Shown one piece after another: positions 1 to 12,345 of a stretch of DNA of 64,000 bases (positions are counted from its first letter, which is position 1; each line of letters opens with the position of its first letter). The position numbers and the translations under genes were made by a program. Below the pieces are notes generated by a model. It was not told the origin of the DNA. It saw only the letters and a list, made by a program, of their open reading frames with translations, and ran no database searches. Source of the DNA: Stichopus chloronotus (lineage: Eukaryota; Echinodermata; Holothuroidea; Aspidochirotida; Stichopodidae); the NCBI GenBank assembly GCA_021234535.1, contig CM037845.1, positions 1,640,501 through 1,704,500 on the forward strand, read 5' to 3'.

Positions 1-1119
1 AATCAAAACTCAGCAAAAAAAAAAAAGAGGAAGGATTCTGTGAAAGTTATGAGATGGAAGTCCTCTACCTGAACTGTTAATGTACCTCTTGCAAATAGTA
101 CGATGAGACTGCAGCCTAACAACTGAAAGACTGCAGAAAAAAATTTGATTCTCTACTTATCAGCAGAAATAAGAAACTGAAAAATGTTCATTCCCTTAAC
201 CAAGCAATCAACTTTTATGAGAAAGTTTCAACTGTGGTTTGCATCTTTTAAAGTCCCTGACAGTCAAAATATCCATTATTAGGTTGCTATTCCTAACAAG
301 ATGAATGGATCTTTTGTGGCAATTCATATGAAATGACATTTTCAAGAAAAGTAAGATTACAACAAGCAAAAGAGGCATTTCTCAACCAGTAGCTTGTTCT
401 CCTTTTACACTATCCTTAAGTTCAAATAAACACACAGATTTATTAAACTTTGGATCAAACAGTTGTATTCTTGTCATGCTAGGTCTAGCTAGTGCACACA
501 TGTGGGAAGTGCATACGTATAGGTACCTGCAGTGTATGAACGCTTCACTGATTTTAAAATGTGAAGGAGAGGTAAATTTTATTTACCACTTAAAAATTCA
601 ACTCCTTTTGTGGTAAAACACAGGGGGGAACAACAATAGCATACAAGGTTATAGAATATAAATATGTGGGTGTGAGCTAATTATGTACACTCAGTGTCCT
701 CTCATTGTTTATTGGCTCTGCTTAATGGTCCATAACACAAAATTTTAGGGAAGCCCAAACACCTGAAGTTTCTTTGTACCTTTGGGTATTTTGATGTAGT
801 CACAGCTGCATGCTTTTAATGACAGTTGGTGCAAAACAATTGGCACCAAAGGTGATGTTATTGTTTTTCATATACTAGCAGATGAATCACAAAGCAATAT
901 TCCAGAAGATGTTTTTTGCTTTCCAGTGGTAGAGCAGGAGGAGAGTTAGCTAAGAAGCTCAGAAGATCTTTCCTGGGCAACATTCAATTTCAAACTAGGC
1001 CTATATAATGGATGCTGCAAATATTTCATTTCGAGAAATTAGTCACCATTTTTTAAAACCTCAGAAAAATGTACAAATCCAACTGAGTGAGAACATTTAA
1101 ATAAATCTCATGCATTAAA

Positions 1120-1271
1120 ACATACATACATACATACATACATACATACATACATACATACATACATACATACATACATACATACATACATACATACATA
1201 CATACATACATACATACATACATACATACATACATACATACATACATACATACATACATACATACATACAT
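1120..1271. repeat. (CATA)n microsatellite, about 38 uninterrupted units
   Basis: Pure tetranucleotide repeat of CATA (TATG on the other strand) with no visible interruption over about 150 bases, in a PDE10A intron. The open frame across it on the - strand is a by-product (MYVC repeats). The rest of 1-1533 is intron with nothing else recognised. Confidence 0.97.
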
Positions 1272-1533
1272 CATATTACAAGGATAGCACAAAATAAACA
1301 AACTTTACTGTAACCTATTAATGCCAACCATGGGTCTTAATTTAATCTCTGTGTTTGGTCAAGGAGTCTGCAGTACAAACTCCTAAGTACTGTACACAAT
1401 GCATTATATTAGGCATAGGAGCACTCATGTTACATTCCTTATATTTTAATGTATGGGTTCTGGTCCGCATCTTTGGGTTGCTTTTAATTTAATTCATCCT
1501 AATTGATTTCCTCTTCTCTTTCGCATATGACAG

Positions 1534-1723
1534 GGATGTGGATGTAGCGACCGGTTACACAACCCGTAATATCCTCTGCATGCCGATAGTAAGCCGCGGT
1601 AACGTCATAGGGGTGGTACAGATGATAAATAAGATGGGACCTCCCCACATCTTCGATCAAAACGACGAATCAAATTTTCGAATGTTTGCCATCTACTGCG
1701 CCCTTGCCCTCCACTATTCAAAG
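1534..1723 (+). CDS. PDE10A: PDE10A exon: GAF-B C-terminal part
   Basis: Acceptor GACAG at 1529-1533, donor GTTTGT at 1724. It encodes the last strands and helix of GAF-B, from [12 protein letters not shown] to [13 protein letters not shown]. The exon enters with one base of a split codon, so at least one more coding exon lies upstream. Confidence 0.9.
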
Positions 1724-4700
1724 GTTTGTCTGCTTTCCTGACCAAACTCTACGTGAGTAGATATAAGTTTTGATAAGAAACAGGCAGTAGCTAGGGGGAG
1801 GGGGGCATGGTTGGGGCAGGGAAGGTTGGGGTGTGGTAGGTTATCAATTTAACCACCAAGAAAGGCGTATCTTGCGTATCAACCATGAAAAAGACTAGCA
1901 GAGTCAGCGTCGATACATTTGTATTGTCAATCTCAAATGTAGTCTGTGAGCATATGGCCTCATTGTTCATCTTAAAGTGATTGCGTGTGTACTGAAAAAC
2001 CAAAAAGATAAGATTATGTTTGATCTTAAATTTGTCTTTATTTTTAAATGTAGGCTACACCTGAGGTTGCACATGAGAGGACTATGTCTTCCAATGAAGG
2101 AAAATGACAGTAGCTAATTCGAAAAGCAACGGGATTGGCATAAAAACAGTAAAAAACAGAAATCACATTTGAAAATTAACGGTTCTTACTATAACCACCT
2201 ACATAATGAATATGCAACAGTACAGGTCTCACTAGTGTATCAAAAACACACTACTCAAGTCGTCGCTCCTTGGTAGGTATTGGGAATTGTGGTATTTGGT
2301 GAAAGGAAACACTGTATTTACAAATAACCTACGAACTGAACACAACCTTGCCCGCAGCGTCAGTTATCCTGAGTTGTTAACTGAATATATAATACTAGTA
2401 TACTTCCCATTGGCTTGTTCAAAGATGCACACTGTAGATTTGAATGAAAACTGTCAACCACTACATTATCGTATTCTACACTTTTTGTCGTTATGTTAGA
2501 AGAATTTGAAATCATATGGCAAAATCAACCATCTGAAACCTATTTATTTTCCCAGATTGTCTGAATGGTGTAATTAAAAGCCTTACCAAATTTTTGGAGG
2601 TGAAATTTCAATGTTTTTCCTTTTTGCCTACGCACGCAATCACAAAGTTCTGCTGTGCTTGTCTCATTTGCTTAACATGCTGCAGAAGTGGAAGAAACTT
2701 CTTAGCCAATCTTTAGACTTGGCCGAGATGTTTCTTCCACTCCTCTCCCCCTCCCCCCTCCTCTTCACGTCCTCTCTACCACCAACTGCTCCTCCCAAGA
2801 AAGCACACAACAAACAGAATTCTCCCATGCATATATGTCATCTAGCTACAATAATGGTGCGTTAAGTTGCCTACGGATTGTTAATCTTGCTTTACAGATA
2901 TATAGTTCTATTCAACAATCAGAGCGCATCCTGGCTGTATGCCAGGAACAACTCCGATACCACTCGACTTGCACCCAAGCAGAGGCAGATAGGCTGGTAG
3001 CCAGATGGCTCAAACACAATTTTGTGGTACCTGCTAACTTTGACAAGTAAGTGATACTTAGTAACTACTCTCTGCTATTTTAACTGATAATAGTGGGATC
3101 AAATTTTGCCAAATTTCAGATAGACTCCCCAATTACAAATAAATAGTGCTTTTATTTTGTCATCCCTGACTTGGTAGACATAAAAAAATGAAACCTTCTC
3201 AAACGTGATCACAATGGCTTGGGTCTCTTTTAGTGATCGAAGAGTTAATTGCCTGGCTTGCCATTTTAAAATATTGCATTATGCAACAACAAGGTGTCAT
3301 GACATGGGATGTCCACTTTAACAATTCAATCTTGGTGCTGTTACACAAGATTTTGTAGGAAGGAATTGTAGTTGCCAGGAAGGGCTTCTGCTGAAGAACA
3401 AACTTCATTATTTCATGTTCATCTCAAAATTTCAAAATATTTACATTGTGAAGATTGCCTTCTCCTGCCAGCCCACATCAAGTGTTGGCGATAATTGGGC
3501 TAACACTGACAAATTGTCCTTTTTTCTATGAACTTCCTTTTCTATACTTATGCATATATCAGCTGACAAGGGTTAAGAACTGCGTTTAATGTACCCACTC
3601 AATTCACAACACCTAGTAGTTTCTGTCTGAAGCAACCAATCATAGCGGTAGCAGTTTTTGAATTATCGACTTGGTTTGATCAAGTTGGCTCTAAAGGTAT
3701 TGAATCTGGTTCCTGAAATAAGATATTATACAAAATATTTACCTTGGAATGTTTAAATACTTTGATTTCCCTCTACAGACATGACTTCGATTGCAAGCAA
3801 TTCGATCGACTGATACCAGAGCTGTTTATACAGATGGTGCACAACCTTTTTGGTCCTGATATGTAAGTGTTTTGCCATTTACATTAACTGGTTTACTAGT
3901 TCAGCCCAGTCTAAAAAAAAAAAATGAAAAACACCTGACTTTTGGTGAAACGTACACAAGGTTGTGAATGTCTGTAAGCTGTGTAACCTCTCAGAGTTGA
4001 CCTTTGATTTCGAAAGGAACTTCAAATCACTACTAACGCAACTGTGAAAGGATGGTTTTTTGACACTCCTTCAATCCTGTTATGTATACACTGAGCTGGT
4101 TCCACTTTGTAAGAGGTGCCAGTAGACAAGAGGTCCACCACAGTTTCTGGATATGAAACTGATCTGAAATACATTCGATATCCAAAGGAATTGCGAATGC
4201 ACAGATATCTTCTCAAGCGTGCAACACAAAATAAATCCAATAAATGCTACTTTCGCACTCCATAATGTAATTAACAAAGTAGACATCTGTTGTGGTAGAC
4301 TCTTGGCCTGGTGGGGGATCTCCCTGAGCACTGTGTACGGTTAACCATTTAAAGCAGAATATGCAGCACATGCCTCCACGATGTCAAAGTGAACTCTTGC
4401 GATACATTGTATCTGGAAATATAGATATATTTAGTACCTGCCTTGGTAAACTAACAATATATGCAAAAATTTACCTCAAAGGGATTGACCGCCACAGGAT
4501 ATTGATATTTTGTTAGAACTAGGAAATATTTTTCTTTCTGTGCTGATTAAAACCATGTCTCAAAATCATGTTCGATTTGGAAATTAGAAATTTTTAAAAA
4601 AATATTACTTTCAAAATGGTAAATTGCATAATGGCAAACTTGTGATGTCACCCAGGCGCAAATATTTCAACATGCTTTGTATTTCTTGATTAATTTTGAC

Positions 4701-7700
4701 TGTCTTAAAAGAAAAATTGCAATAGTTCAAGAGATTTGACCTTACTTTCGGCAATATTTTAATGTAAATCAACAACATACCCAATTAGCATTTCCACTAG
4801 CATCAAATTTTAAGGTGAAATGAGGGCTTTAATTTCAATAAAAAATCAAAGACATCTTGCAACAATTTGCCACTGTTACGTGATAGGGTTGGGCGGTGTT
4901 CTGGTACTCAAGTTGGTACCAGCATTTTGGGAACCGGTTCTACCGGAACCGGGACCAATTTGAATTTTCAATTACTACTACCAGTACTACCCAATACCTT
5001 TACAAATCTGTCTGGTACTGATGTAATTAATCACAACCGGTACCATTTTCAAAAGATTAACAAAAATAATCCTTGAAACGTACTGTTTAATTCTGACATT
5101 TCTAATTTTAAAATTGTCTTAAAATATGATGCTGCCAACAAGTACTCAAAAAATTCCTAAAAGACATCATTGTTTTGTTGTAGCCTGCAACCAATCTCTG
5201 GGCCTAACACAAATAACGTCAGCTGAAACATATTAATGTCTCATCATTTAGGCTATTTCGTATAGTATATGAAACTTAAAATCCAAAACACCTGTTCCTG
5301 GTAATATTCTATGTGGTAGAAAGACACCTGGTAAGTATCTGACATGTTTTTTTGTCCCAAACAGTGTAGAATTAATCTGGTTAGGTGCACTACATTCAAC
5401 AAAACAGTGGCATCCTCGCAAACTACGGTACTTCAACATCACATAGAACATGACTTGACTAGAAACTAGCTATTCACGCACTTATGAAGTCGAACTCAAT
5501 TGAGGGTGTCCTTGTGCTGTATTAAAGGCAAAGCAGTCCTGCTCCTTCCCATGCATATGTGCCCAGTATGTCCTCTACATGTTGCCCACAGTCCAATGTC
5601 ACTCTGGTGTATCCATTTCTATGGCTCTAAGCTACTGTAGTTTCATGACAGCTTCGTAAGATTAAGTAGGGCCTGCCTTTATGACAGGCCTATGGAATCT
5701 TGTGGAAACATGTTAACATTTTTTTCCTTATGCCTTGAAAAATACTGAGCGTGCATAAGAAATAAGGCCAAATTTAGCAACACGAAGAATTTTACTTTGA
5801 CTTACGCTAAAGGTTGAGGGTAAATAGGTGATTGTGGATACATGTTTGAGTGGATCAATTTATGACTTATTTTAAAAATGCCAGTGTGCACCGAGAACTG
5901 TACCAGTGCTAGTGCCGACACCAGTACTGTGACGGGGGAAGAGTACTGGTATCGGTTCTTACTGGTACCGCCCAACCCTGTTACGTGGTGTTTTGGTTTA
6001 CAACACTGAGGCAACTGAAAGTCTCCCTCAACTAGACCAGTCTTTCTTCAAATAGCAATACCTTGAGTTAGAAAATAAGACATTGACATGGGGTTTAAAA
6101 TGCCTGCAGTGGAAATATTATTCTTTCATTTAAGAACCCTTTCAATCTTTAGTAAAATATGCCTTTAAGCACCATGGAAATGTTGCTCTTCTAAATTAAG
6201 TTTCTGATGGTATGACTGTCAGTAGAATCAATTTAATAAAACATGCAAATAAGAAACAGAAACACTTGAATAAAAATGTGAAAGCAGAGACATCAAAAGA
6301 GAGAAAGCAATTCTTGGCTTGCTTATCTGTATCCACTAATCGTACTGTTAATTTCAAAAGATTTATTCTTTAAATTTATGTGTATTTTGTAAACAAGAAA
6401 CTTTTTTGAGACCTACATTTGAACATCATTTTCAGTCATTATAGGATCTTTGCATGAATCCGTTATTATCTTAATGAATTGGACACACCCTGTTTTCTCA
6501 TGAAAGGTTCGATTTGCCGACTTTGGTGCGATTCATACTTACCGTACGGAAGAATTACCGGCCAATTCCATTTCATAATATCAACCATGCTTTTCTGGTC
6601 ACACATGCCATGTACTACATCCTAAGCAACTGTCCAGGATTGCTGACAACAGTAGAGGTAAGGGAACAACTCATGACAATGTTACGATTTGTCATAGCAA
6701 CTTTTTACTCACTATGCTTGGCTAGATTGTAACAATTTGAACTTTTTTCCTTCCCAGTTTGAGTCAGTGATTTGTTGTTTGATGAAATCAACGATACAGT
6801 CACATTTCTGGTATGGCTTTGCGATATGAATTGGTATCTGTTGGATTCTAACTGCCTCCCCTCCATTCCCCCTCCCATATCAATTAATTTTAAGCAATAA
6901 CTGTTCACCACTGAAGCATGATTTAGTTTCTCATCTGCCTCCCTTAGTGGAAAAAATCAGTCCATCAAGAGAAAAAAAAAACAGAAATTGTTACCAAAAA
7001 TTAGTTACTGCTTAACCATTACATTTGTTAGCATCATCGAACATCTAGGTATTTTCCCCGGAGATGCAACTTCATCTTAGGAATCAAAGGTCTGCCACCC
7101 CCCCCCATCCAACCAACTGTAGGCCTGGGTACACCCACTGATGGCATGCCGTTATACTGTCGCCTCCTCCATATTTTTGCTCCTCTTGTCAAGATGCAAG
7201 CCTGTTTTTTTGCCTGCATTTGTCACGACATCGACCACCAAGCCAGGACCAATGCCTTCTTGCGCAAGCACCCCAGCCTCCTGGGCTCATTGTACCCGAC
7301 AGGGTCAATACTGGAACAACACCACTTCAACCATACCATGAGCATCCTCCAAGCTGAGGGACACAACATCTTTGCCAATCTACCACTGAACATGTACAAA
7401 CAGGTAACGTAACATAGGGTGATCACAAACAATGTAAAAAGGGGTCAAACATAATGTAAAAAGGGGTCAATAAAAAGTTTGTCATTCTGTCTCTAGAATT
7501 TGTTTTCTTTTCTTTTGAGTATATGTTGCTCCTGTATGAGAATACTTCAACCTCACAATGTTTTTCATTTGTACGAGTGTCTGTGAAATGAGAAAGGGCA
7601 GAAGTGGGTTGATAGCAGGGAAACATAGGGCTAAAACCAAATAGCTCGATGTAGCCACATAGTTTTGCAACTGGACATTCACGTATTGAGGAAGTCTATC

Positions 7701-10700
7701 TCATACATGCAGGCTGTAAACACATTGTAACATGTTATATGCAAAGCATTAAACCATATAAGACATTCATTTACATACATAGCAGGCTTCATGGTTTGTT
7801 TTATCATACAATGGTAACAAAAGGGTAGGATAAGACCTAGATTTCACTTGACAATTCAGCATCTCGTCCGGGGAACTTTGGCTAAATGAGTGGTTCGGAT
7901 TATAGAGCCATAAAGACAACCCAGAGTGGAGTCGCATTCCTAAAGTCAAGAGAAAAAATGAATTCCTGCATTAATGTACCAATCACTGTCAGATGTCCTC
8001 TTTCAGCTTATCATAAAAGTGTGGACAATTAAAGCTTATCCAAATCTATATTCCAAAACTGTCACAAATGTCGCAATACTGTAGCACCTGCTCACAAATT
8101 GTGTTTTTATTTGACAAAATTGTTTTGTGTTAGTGATCATGTGACTCCTTCCCTTCCCTTTCCTTTTGTTTTTTTTTCTTTTACTGCTGCTCATTCGCTT
8201 TCAAGGTCATCAGTGTTATCAAGCATGTCATCATGAGTACAGACTTAACGCTTTCCTTTGCCGTCCAACAAGACATAGAAAAAATGCTAGATGCTGGAAT
8301 CTTTGACATCAACAATCACCTTCACAGGTATCTGAATAATCTGCAATTAGTTGCTCATTAAACTTTCCACTGGCATAGCCATTCATCAGTCACTCAATTA
8401 ATAAGCAATCAATCAAACTAAGAGGATGGGATGAAGGGTGTCTTTGGAGCAGTGAAGACAAAATTGAAAGTTTAGTATACCCATCTCAAAACTGACAGTT
8501 AGCTACATGTAGAGGCTAATGTTGCAGACATTCAAAGTCAAACTAGAAAGTCGACAGTAATTAATTGGACATCTCTTTCCATTTTGAGTAAAACCTTCTT
8601 TTAACATTGCTTCATGATGCCTCCAACACTTGCACAGATCCAAACTTCTTTCCCTGATAATGACCGTTTGTGACCTTTGTGCTGTTTCGAAGCTCTGGCC
8701 TACTCAAAGGGACACCGTCGAAGCTATATACCTGGAATTTTATGCAGAGGTGGGTACAAGTAAACACCAAAAATGTTGTGAAACTGACAAATTTCAAAGG
8801 TTAAGTTGTTATGTTACACTCTTTAATGACAGTAAACTAAGGTAAGTGGGTGAAGAGGCGGTAAGTGGTTGAAGGGGGGCTGAAAGGAATAAAAAACAAT
8901 TTGTGGTATATAAGACATATAATACCAAATGAGCGTGTGTTGATGTATCTTAGTAGTGTAGTGATGGTGTCCAACATACTTGATCTATAAAACAGAGTAT
9001 AACACTGAGAACTGAGAATCAGTGCAATACCAATGCCAGCTACTGACCTAACATTGGCCTAGTGATAAACACCCTGTACTGAATGTGATACATCAATGTA
9101 CAAAGGATGATTATGAAAGAGGTCATGACACGTAGACTAAAATGCCGTAAAAACTGGTTTTCTCTAAATGTTTGGACAAACTGGTATCCAAATCTGCCAT
9201 TGGCGTAGTTGTGACCTCATCCAGTGCTATGCAATCAAAGTTTTAAATTTTACAGTAGGAATCTCCCCTTTGAGAAATCTTTGTTTCTGTACAACATATC
9301 ATGATGTCACATTAGGAGCAGATTCATGTATGAGCTATCTCTCCACAACAATTGAAAATGCTTTTACTTTCACATACTTTTATGAATTTGTTTGAAACTT
9401 GCACACAATGTTTCTTAGGTAGTGGACCACATGAGATATTCAGGAATTTTTGGTACATGGTCCAAGGTGGGCCTTATGGCTCACTTTATGAAACTGTGAA
9501 AAACTCTTCATTCCCAATGATGCTTTGTCAGCGGTATCTTCAGGGTGTTCATGAATTTTTTTTTTATCCAAAGTCATAGGCCTGTGGCTCATTTTATGAA
9601 ATTCTGCTAAAGTTGTTCTCCTACAGATTCTCTCGCACAATGCTGATGATTTGACATAATGATAGTCTGCTAGTGACACCTTAGGGTTGGTCAGAGATAC
9701 TGCATCCAAAGCCCAAGATAGGTCCAAGGGCCCATCTTCAGCCTTAAACCTAAAATTTATGTACATGCTTCAGGTGTCACTTACAAAGTATCATAATGAC
9801 AAACCATCGATATATTGTACGCATGTGTGACAATCAGTAGGAGGAGAAGTATTTTACAGAATTTCGTAAAATGGGTCAAAGGGTTCACACTGAACCATGG
9901 ACCAAAACTTCTTTCATACAGATCACTAACAAAGAATCATTATGACAAATCCTTAAGATGACCGTCCATACAGTGATGTCAACTCTGCTTAACATTAATT
10001 AAAGGAAAGAGGTCAGTATTTTGCAATATTTCAAAAGATGGACGCTAGGGCCCATTTTGAGATTTGGACACAAACTTTCTGAACACCATAAAGGTGCCAC
10101 TTGAGTATCAATATGAGAAATCAACAACATTGTAAAAGAGAATTTGCAGGAGCAGAAGCATCCTGCAGAATTTAATGAAATGAGGCCCATATGATACCTT
10201 GGACCAAATATTCATGAACACATTGACTATTGCTAGATATCCTTCATTTTGGCAGGGTGATGAAGAAAAGAGTCTAGGTGCTCAGCCTCTTCCTTTGTTT
10301 GACAGAGACAATAGGGCACACCAAGCAGAAGAGCAGGTAATTAATTCTATATTTGTTAAATGATGTAGAACTAATAAATGTTATGCTAAAGTATAATTCA
10401 ACAAGACATTATCATAATGCCATGTAATGCCAAACCATGCTATACGAGGTTGCTTTTCCTCCAGTATCTTAGACACTTAAAAAGGGGCATTTCCAGTCAC
10501 TGATGACAGGGTGAGCTGTACCACTTGTTCAGTCTTTTATGTTTATCCTTTAGCATTTTACCAGCAACCAGCAAGGATGAGCTGACAGATTTTTGTGATT
10601 CAGGTGTAGTAAAAGAAGTCATACTTTTAAATGTCATTTTCTGTTTGATTACCATTTACAACTACATCATTGTTTGTGATGGTTTCATTTTTTAAATTAT

Positions 10701-12127
10701 TTTGCAGGTTTTCTTCATTTCCAAGGTAGCAATGCCAAACTTTGAGACCCTAGCTAAGATTTTACCTTGTGTTCAGCCAATGCTGGAAGCTACAAAGTGA
10801 GTTGTCATATCATCATTTTCACTACCTTTCTAAAGCAAGCATTGGTATGTACCATTTTATAAAGTACATACCCCAGCACCTGTAAACAACTAAAAGATTT
10901 GTCTCATCTAAAATCCAAGTTCTCCTTATTTATGAGTCTTACATCGCCTTTGATGATTGGCTCAAAAAACATAAATTTTTACATCTTACCAAAAATAAGT
11001 ATCGAGTGTTAGTGTAATTATGTTGCCATACATGAATTACAATAGCATACATTCTGTACACAGATTAAATCGGAATCCAAGCAATAGTTTGCAGGCATTG
11101 GTACCACAAATGCAAAGAGAGCCGGTGCATTAGTAGTACACATCCCTACATTATCACCAGCTGTGTCACGACTATCACCGAAACGGTCAACCTTGCTTTC
11201 TAAAATTCAAATAAATCTCACATTATCCATAACATTCCTGTCCTAGTTGATATATTATCTTCCTACTCACACTGAAAGTACCAACGCTATTGTCACCATC
11301 CCTGATTGACAACACTTACAAACCTATACTATGTTAGCGGTGTCTTCCTCCCCAAAATGGTAAGTTTCAAATGTGTGTCACCATTTTTTTCCCCCTTTGA
11401 TAGCAGGACTATTTTCAAATTCACAGCACACTGTGACTAAACTATTATCCCTTCCCCTACATCAGTAGCCTCTCACAGTTACCAGTCATCCATTCTCTTT
11501 GTCCCCCTCACTTCCATCCCAGGCACCCTCTCGTAAATGTTTGATCATAATATTAGCCTTTTATACCAAACTGAGAGGGTTAGCATATAACCTTAGTTCC
11601 TGTTTAGACCAAAGCCCCTTTCTAAAACAGGCATACACCTTGATAGTATCCTGTGTTGCTGCTACATATATACCTACCTTCCCTACCTTCAAGGCCTTCT
11701 ACCACTTCCCCATTGACCCCATTCCATTATTCTTGTTCCAACCATTTTTCTTGTTTTGACAATGTCTCTGTAATGGTCGCTTTTCCCATTTTCTTCTTTT
11801 ACTGAAACTGTTCCTGTATTCTAATAGTAGTATGTTCCTAAGTATACTTTTTTCACATGCAAACTACTTCACCAACTTGTTGTCTCTTCATACCAGGAAG
11901 ATCAACAGTATTTCATGTGCTGTAAGGAAAATTTAGGATACGTTTTTCTATTTAACAACAAACAATTCTTTGAAATTTATACCAAATAATAGCACCTCTC
12001 GCATTTTTGTTTGTATTTTAGGGATAATTGTGCTCAGTGGGAGAGAGAAGGAGCTGGTCAAAGCACATCGATGTGGGCTGTTGCCAGCTCAAGGATAGAC
12101 AGCCCTTCAGAAAATACTGAAGATTAA
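1534..12127 (+). CDS. PDE10A: PDE10A-type cAMP/cGMP phosphodiesterase, 3' part (10 exons, 5' end outside window)
   Basis: Dual-specificity cyclic nucleotide phosphodiesterase, hydrolysing cAMP and cGMP to 5'-nucleotides. Ten exons join in frame: 1534-1723, 2898-3046, 3779-3862, 6507-6657, 7194-7403, 8206-8327, 8638-8749, 10256-10336, 10708-10796 and 12022-12127, about 431 codons. The first exon is the end of GAF-B ([17 protein letters not shown]), nearly identical to what I know of vertebrate PDE10A. The catalytic domain follows, with HNINHA (general acid and first metal His), CHDIDH (metal His and Asp), the late metal Asp in [10 protein letters not shown], and the purine-binding Gln in [17 protein letters not shown] and the C-terminal KDNCAQWE favour PDE10 over PDE5/6/11. 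The residues after HDxDH read QAR where most family members have RG. The N-terminus, GAF-A and promoter lie left of the window. Introns not described separately show nothing I recognise. Family assignment is confident; exon ends are read by eye from GT/AG sites and phase. Confidence 0.93.
2898..3046 (+). CDS. PDE10A: PDE10A exon: GAF-B to catalytic linker helix
   Basis: Acceptor TTTACAG, donor GTAAGT. It encodes the linker helix ([20 protein letters not shown]) and the start of the catalytic domain ([12 protein letters not shown]), matching the YHSICTSEEW region of PDE10A. It leaves in phase 2. Confidence 0.9.
3779..3862 (+). CDS. PDE10A: PDE10A exon: early catalytic domain
   Basis: Short 84-nt exon, phase 2 in and phase 2 out, encoding [20 protein letters not shown] and HNLFGPDM. 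It was recognised by its in-frame join on both sides and similarity to the FDIGPFENMWPGIFVYMVH segment of PDE10A. Confidence 0.88.
4600..6190. repeat. Dispersed repeat copy A, split by a transposon insertion
   Basis: The flanks of the 4884-5980 element resemble another stretch of this window (24697-25160). Shared words include GACTGTCTTAAAAGAAA, CAAGAGATTTGAC, GTCTTTCTTCAAA, CTTGAGTTA, and CATTTAAGAACC. The two copies are diverged but collinear, so they are copies of an old dispersed repeat. Copy A lies in a PDE10A intron; its outer ends are approximate. Confidence 0.7.
4884..5980. mobile_element. hAT-like non-autonomous DNA transposon (1.1 kb)
   Basis: Terminal inverted repeats: TAGGGTTGGGCGGT on the left and the complement of CAGGGTTGGGCGGT on the right, continuing as imperfect GGTACC/ACCGG-rich palindromic sequence. 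The element is flanked by TTACGTGA (4876-4883) and TTACGTGG (5981-5988), an 8-bp duplication with one mismatch, typical of hAT superfamily insertions. No transposase-like frame is visible, so it is non-autonomous. It sits in the PDE10A intron between 3863 and 6506. Confidence 0.85.
6507..6657 (+). CDS. PDE10A: PDE10A exon: HNxxHA metal-site motif
   Basis: It encodes [39 protein letters not shown] and [17 protein letters not shown] holds the general-acid His and the first metal-binding His. The acceptor is TCTCATGAAAG, with few pyrimidines directly before the AG. The preceding 2.6-kb intron contains a transposon insertion. Confidence 0.92.
7194..7403 (+). CDS. PDE10A: PDE10A exon: HDxDH metal-site motif
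   Basis: It encodes [20 protein letters not shown], then the [20 protein letters not shown] helix region. His and Asp of CHDIDH are metal ligands. The acceptor is chosen at GTCAAG (7188-7193) because the length to HD then equals that of the known family. The usual DHRG is DHQA here. Confidence 0.9.
8206..8327 (+). CDS. PDE10A: PDE10A exon: catalytic helices 10-12 region
   Basis: It encodes [18 protein letters not shown], then the [20 protein letters not shown] region. The STDLTLSF motif matches the ATDL(A/T)LYF helix of class I phosphodiesterases. Donor GTATCT, phase 2 out. Confidence 0.92.
8638..8749 (+). CDS. PDE10A: PDE10A exon: late metal Asp
   Basis: It encodes [20 protein letters not shown] and [17 protein letters not shown]. 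Asp in TVCDL is the last metal ligand of the class I PDE site. [11 protein letters not shown] is a close match to PDE10A CDLCSVTKLWP. Confidence 0.93.
9440..10220. repeat. Degenerate tandem repeat, unit about 150-175 bases
   Basis: Recurring words at similar spacing include GTATCATAATGACAAAC (9789), GAATCATTATGACAAAT (9933) and GTATCAATATGAGAAAT (10106), together with TTTTATGAAATTCTG- and TTTCGTAAAATGGG-like blocks. It fills most of the PDE10A intron 8750-10255. No coding content is apparent. Confidence 0.65.
10256..10336 (+). CDS. PDE10A: PDE10A exon: loop before the purine pocket
   Basis: 81 nt, phase 0 at both ends, encoding [20 protein letters not shown] and AHQAEEQ. It aligns with GDEMKKLGIQPIPMMDRD of PDE10A. 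The terminal Gln aligns with the invariant purine-binding glutamine. Confidence 0.91.
10708..10796 (+). CDS. PDE10A: PDE10A exon: purine pocket and C-terminal helices
   Basis: It encodes [20 protein letters not shown] and [10 protein letters not shown]. The second Phe aligns with the hydrophobic-clamp Phe of PDE10A. Donor GTGAGT, phase 2 out. Confidence 0.91.
12022..12127 (+). CDS. PDE10A: PDE10A terminal coding exon
   Basis: It encodes [19 protein letters not shown] and a Ser/Asp/Glu-rich tail ending SENTED, then TAA at 12125-12127. Human PDE10A ends in a similar tail (WISS...SED). A polyadenylation signal follows at 12340. Confidence 0.92.
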
Positions 12128-12339
12128 AGAGTTCACCACTCAATTTAGAATAAACTTCAAAGACTGAGAAGAAACTTGTATTCAGGACTTGCAGGGATTT
12201 TCACCACCTCTACAATGCAACAGTTTAAGCATTACATTCCAAATTCTACAATCTCAGCTAATATTTATGTTTATCATAGATTTAAAAAGAGCCTTTAATC
12301 TCTACACCAGCAAAAATTGTTTTATTCTGAAAATACCAC

Positions 12340-12345
12340 AATAAA
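12340..12345 (+). terminator. Candidate polyadenylation signal of PDE10A
   Basis: AATAAA about 213 bases after the stop codon, followed by a second AATAAA near 12372. Inferred from sequence only. Confidence 0.6.

Noticed and set aside
1053..1301. Open frame of MYVC repeats on the - strand
   Set aside because: Produced entirely by the CATA microsatellite.
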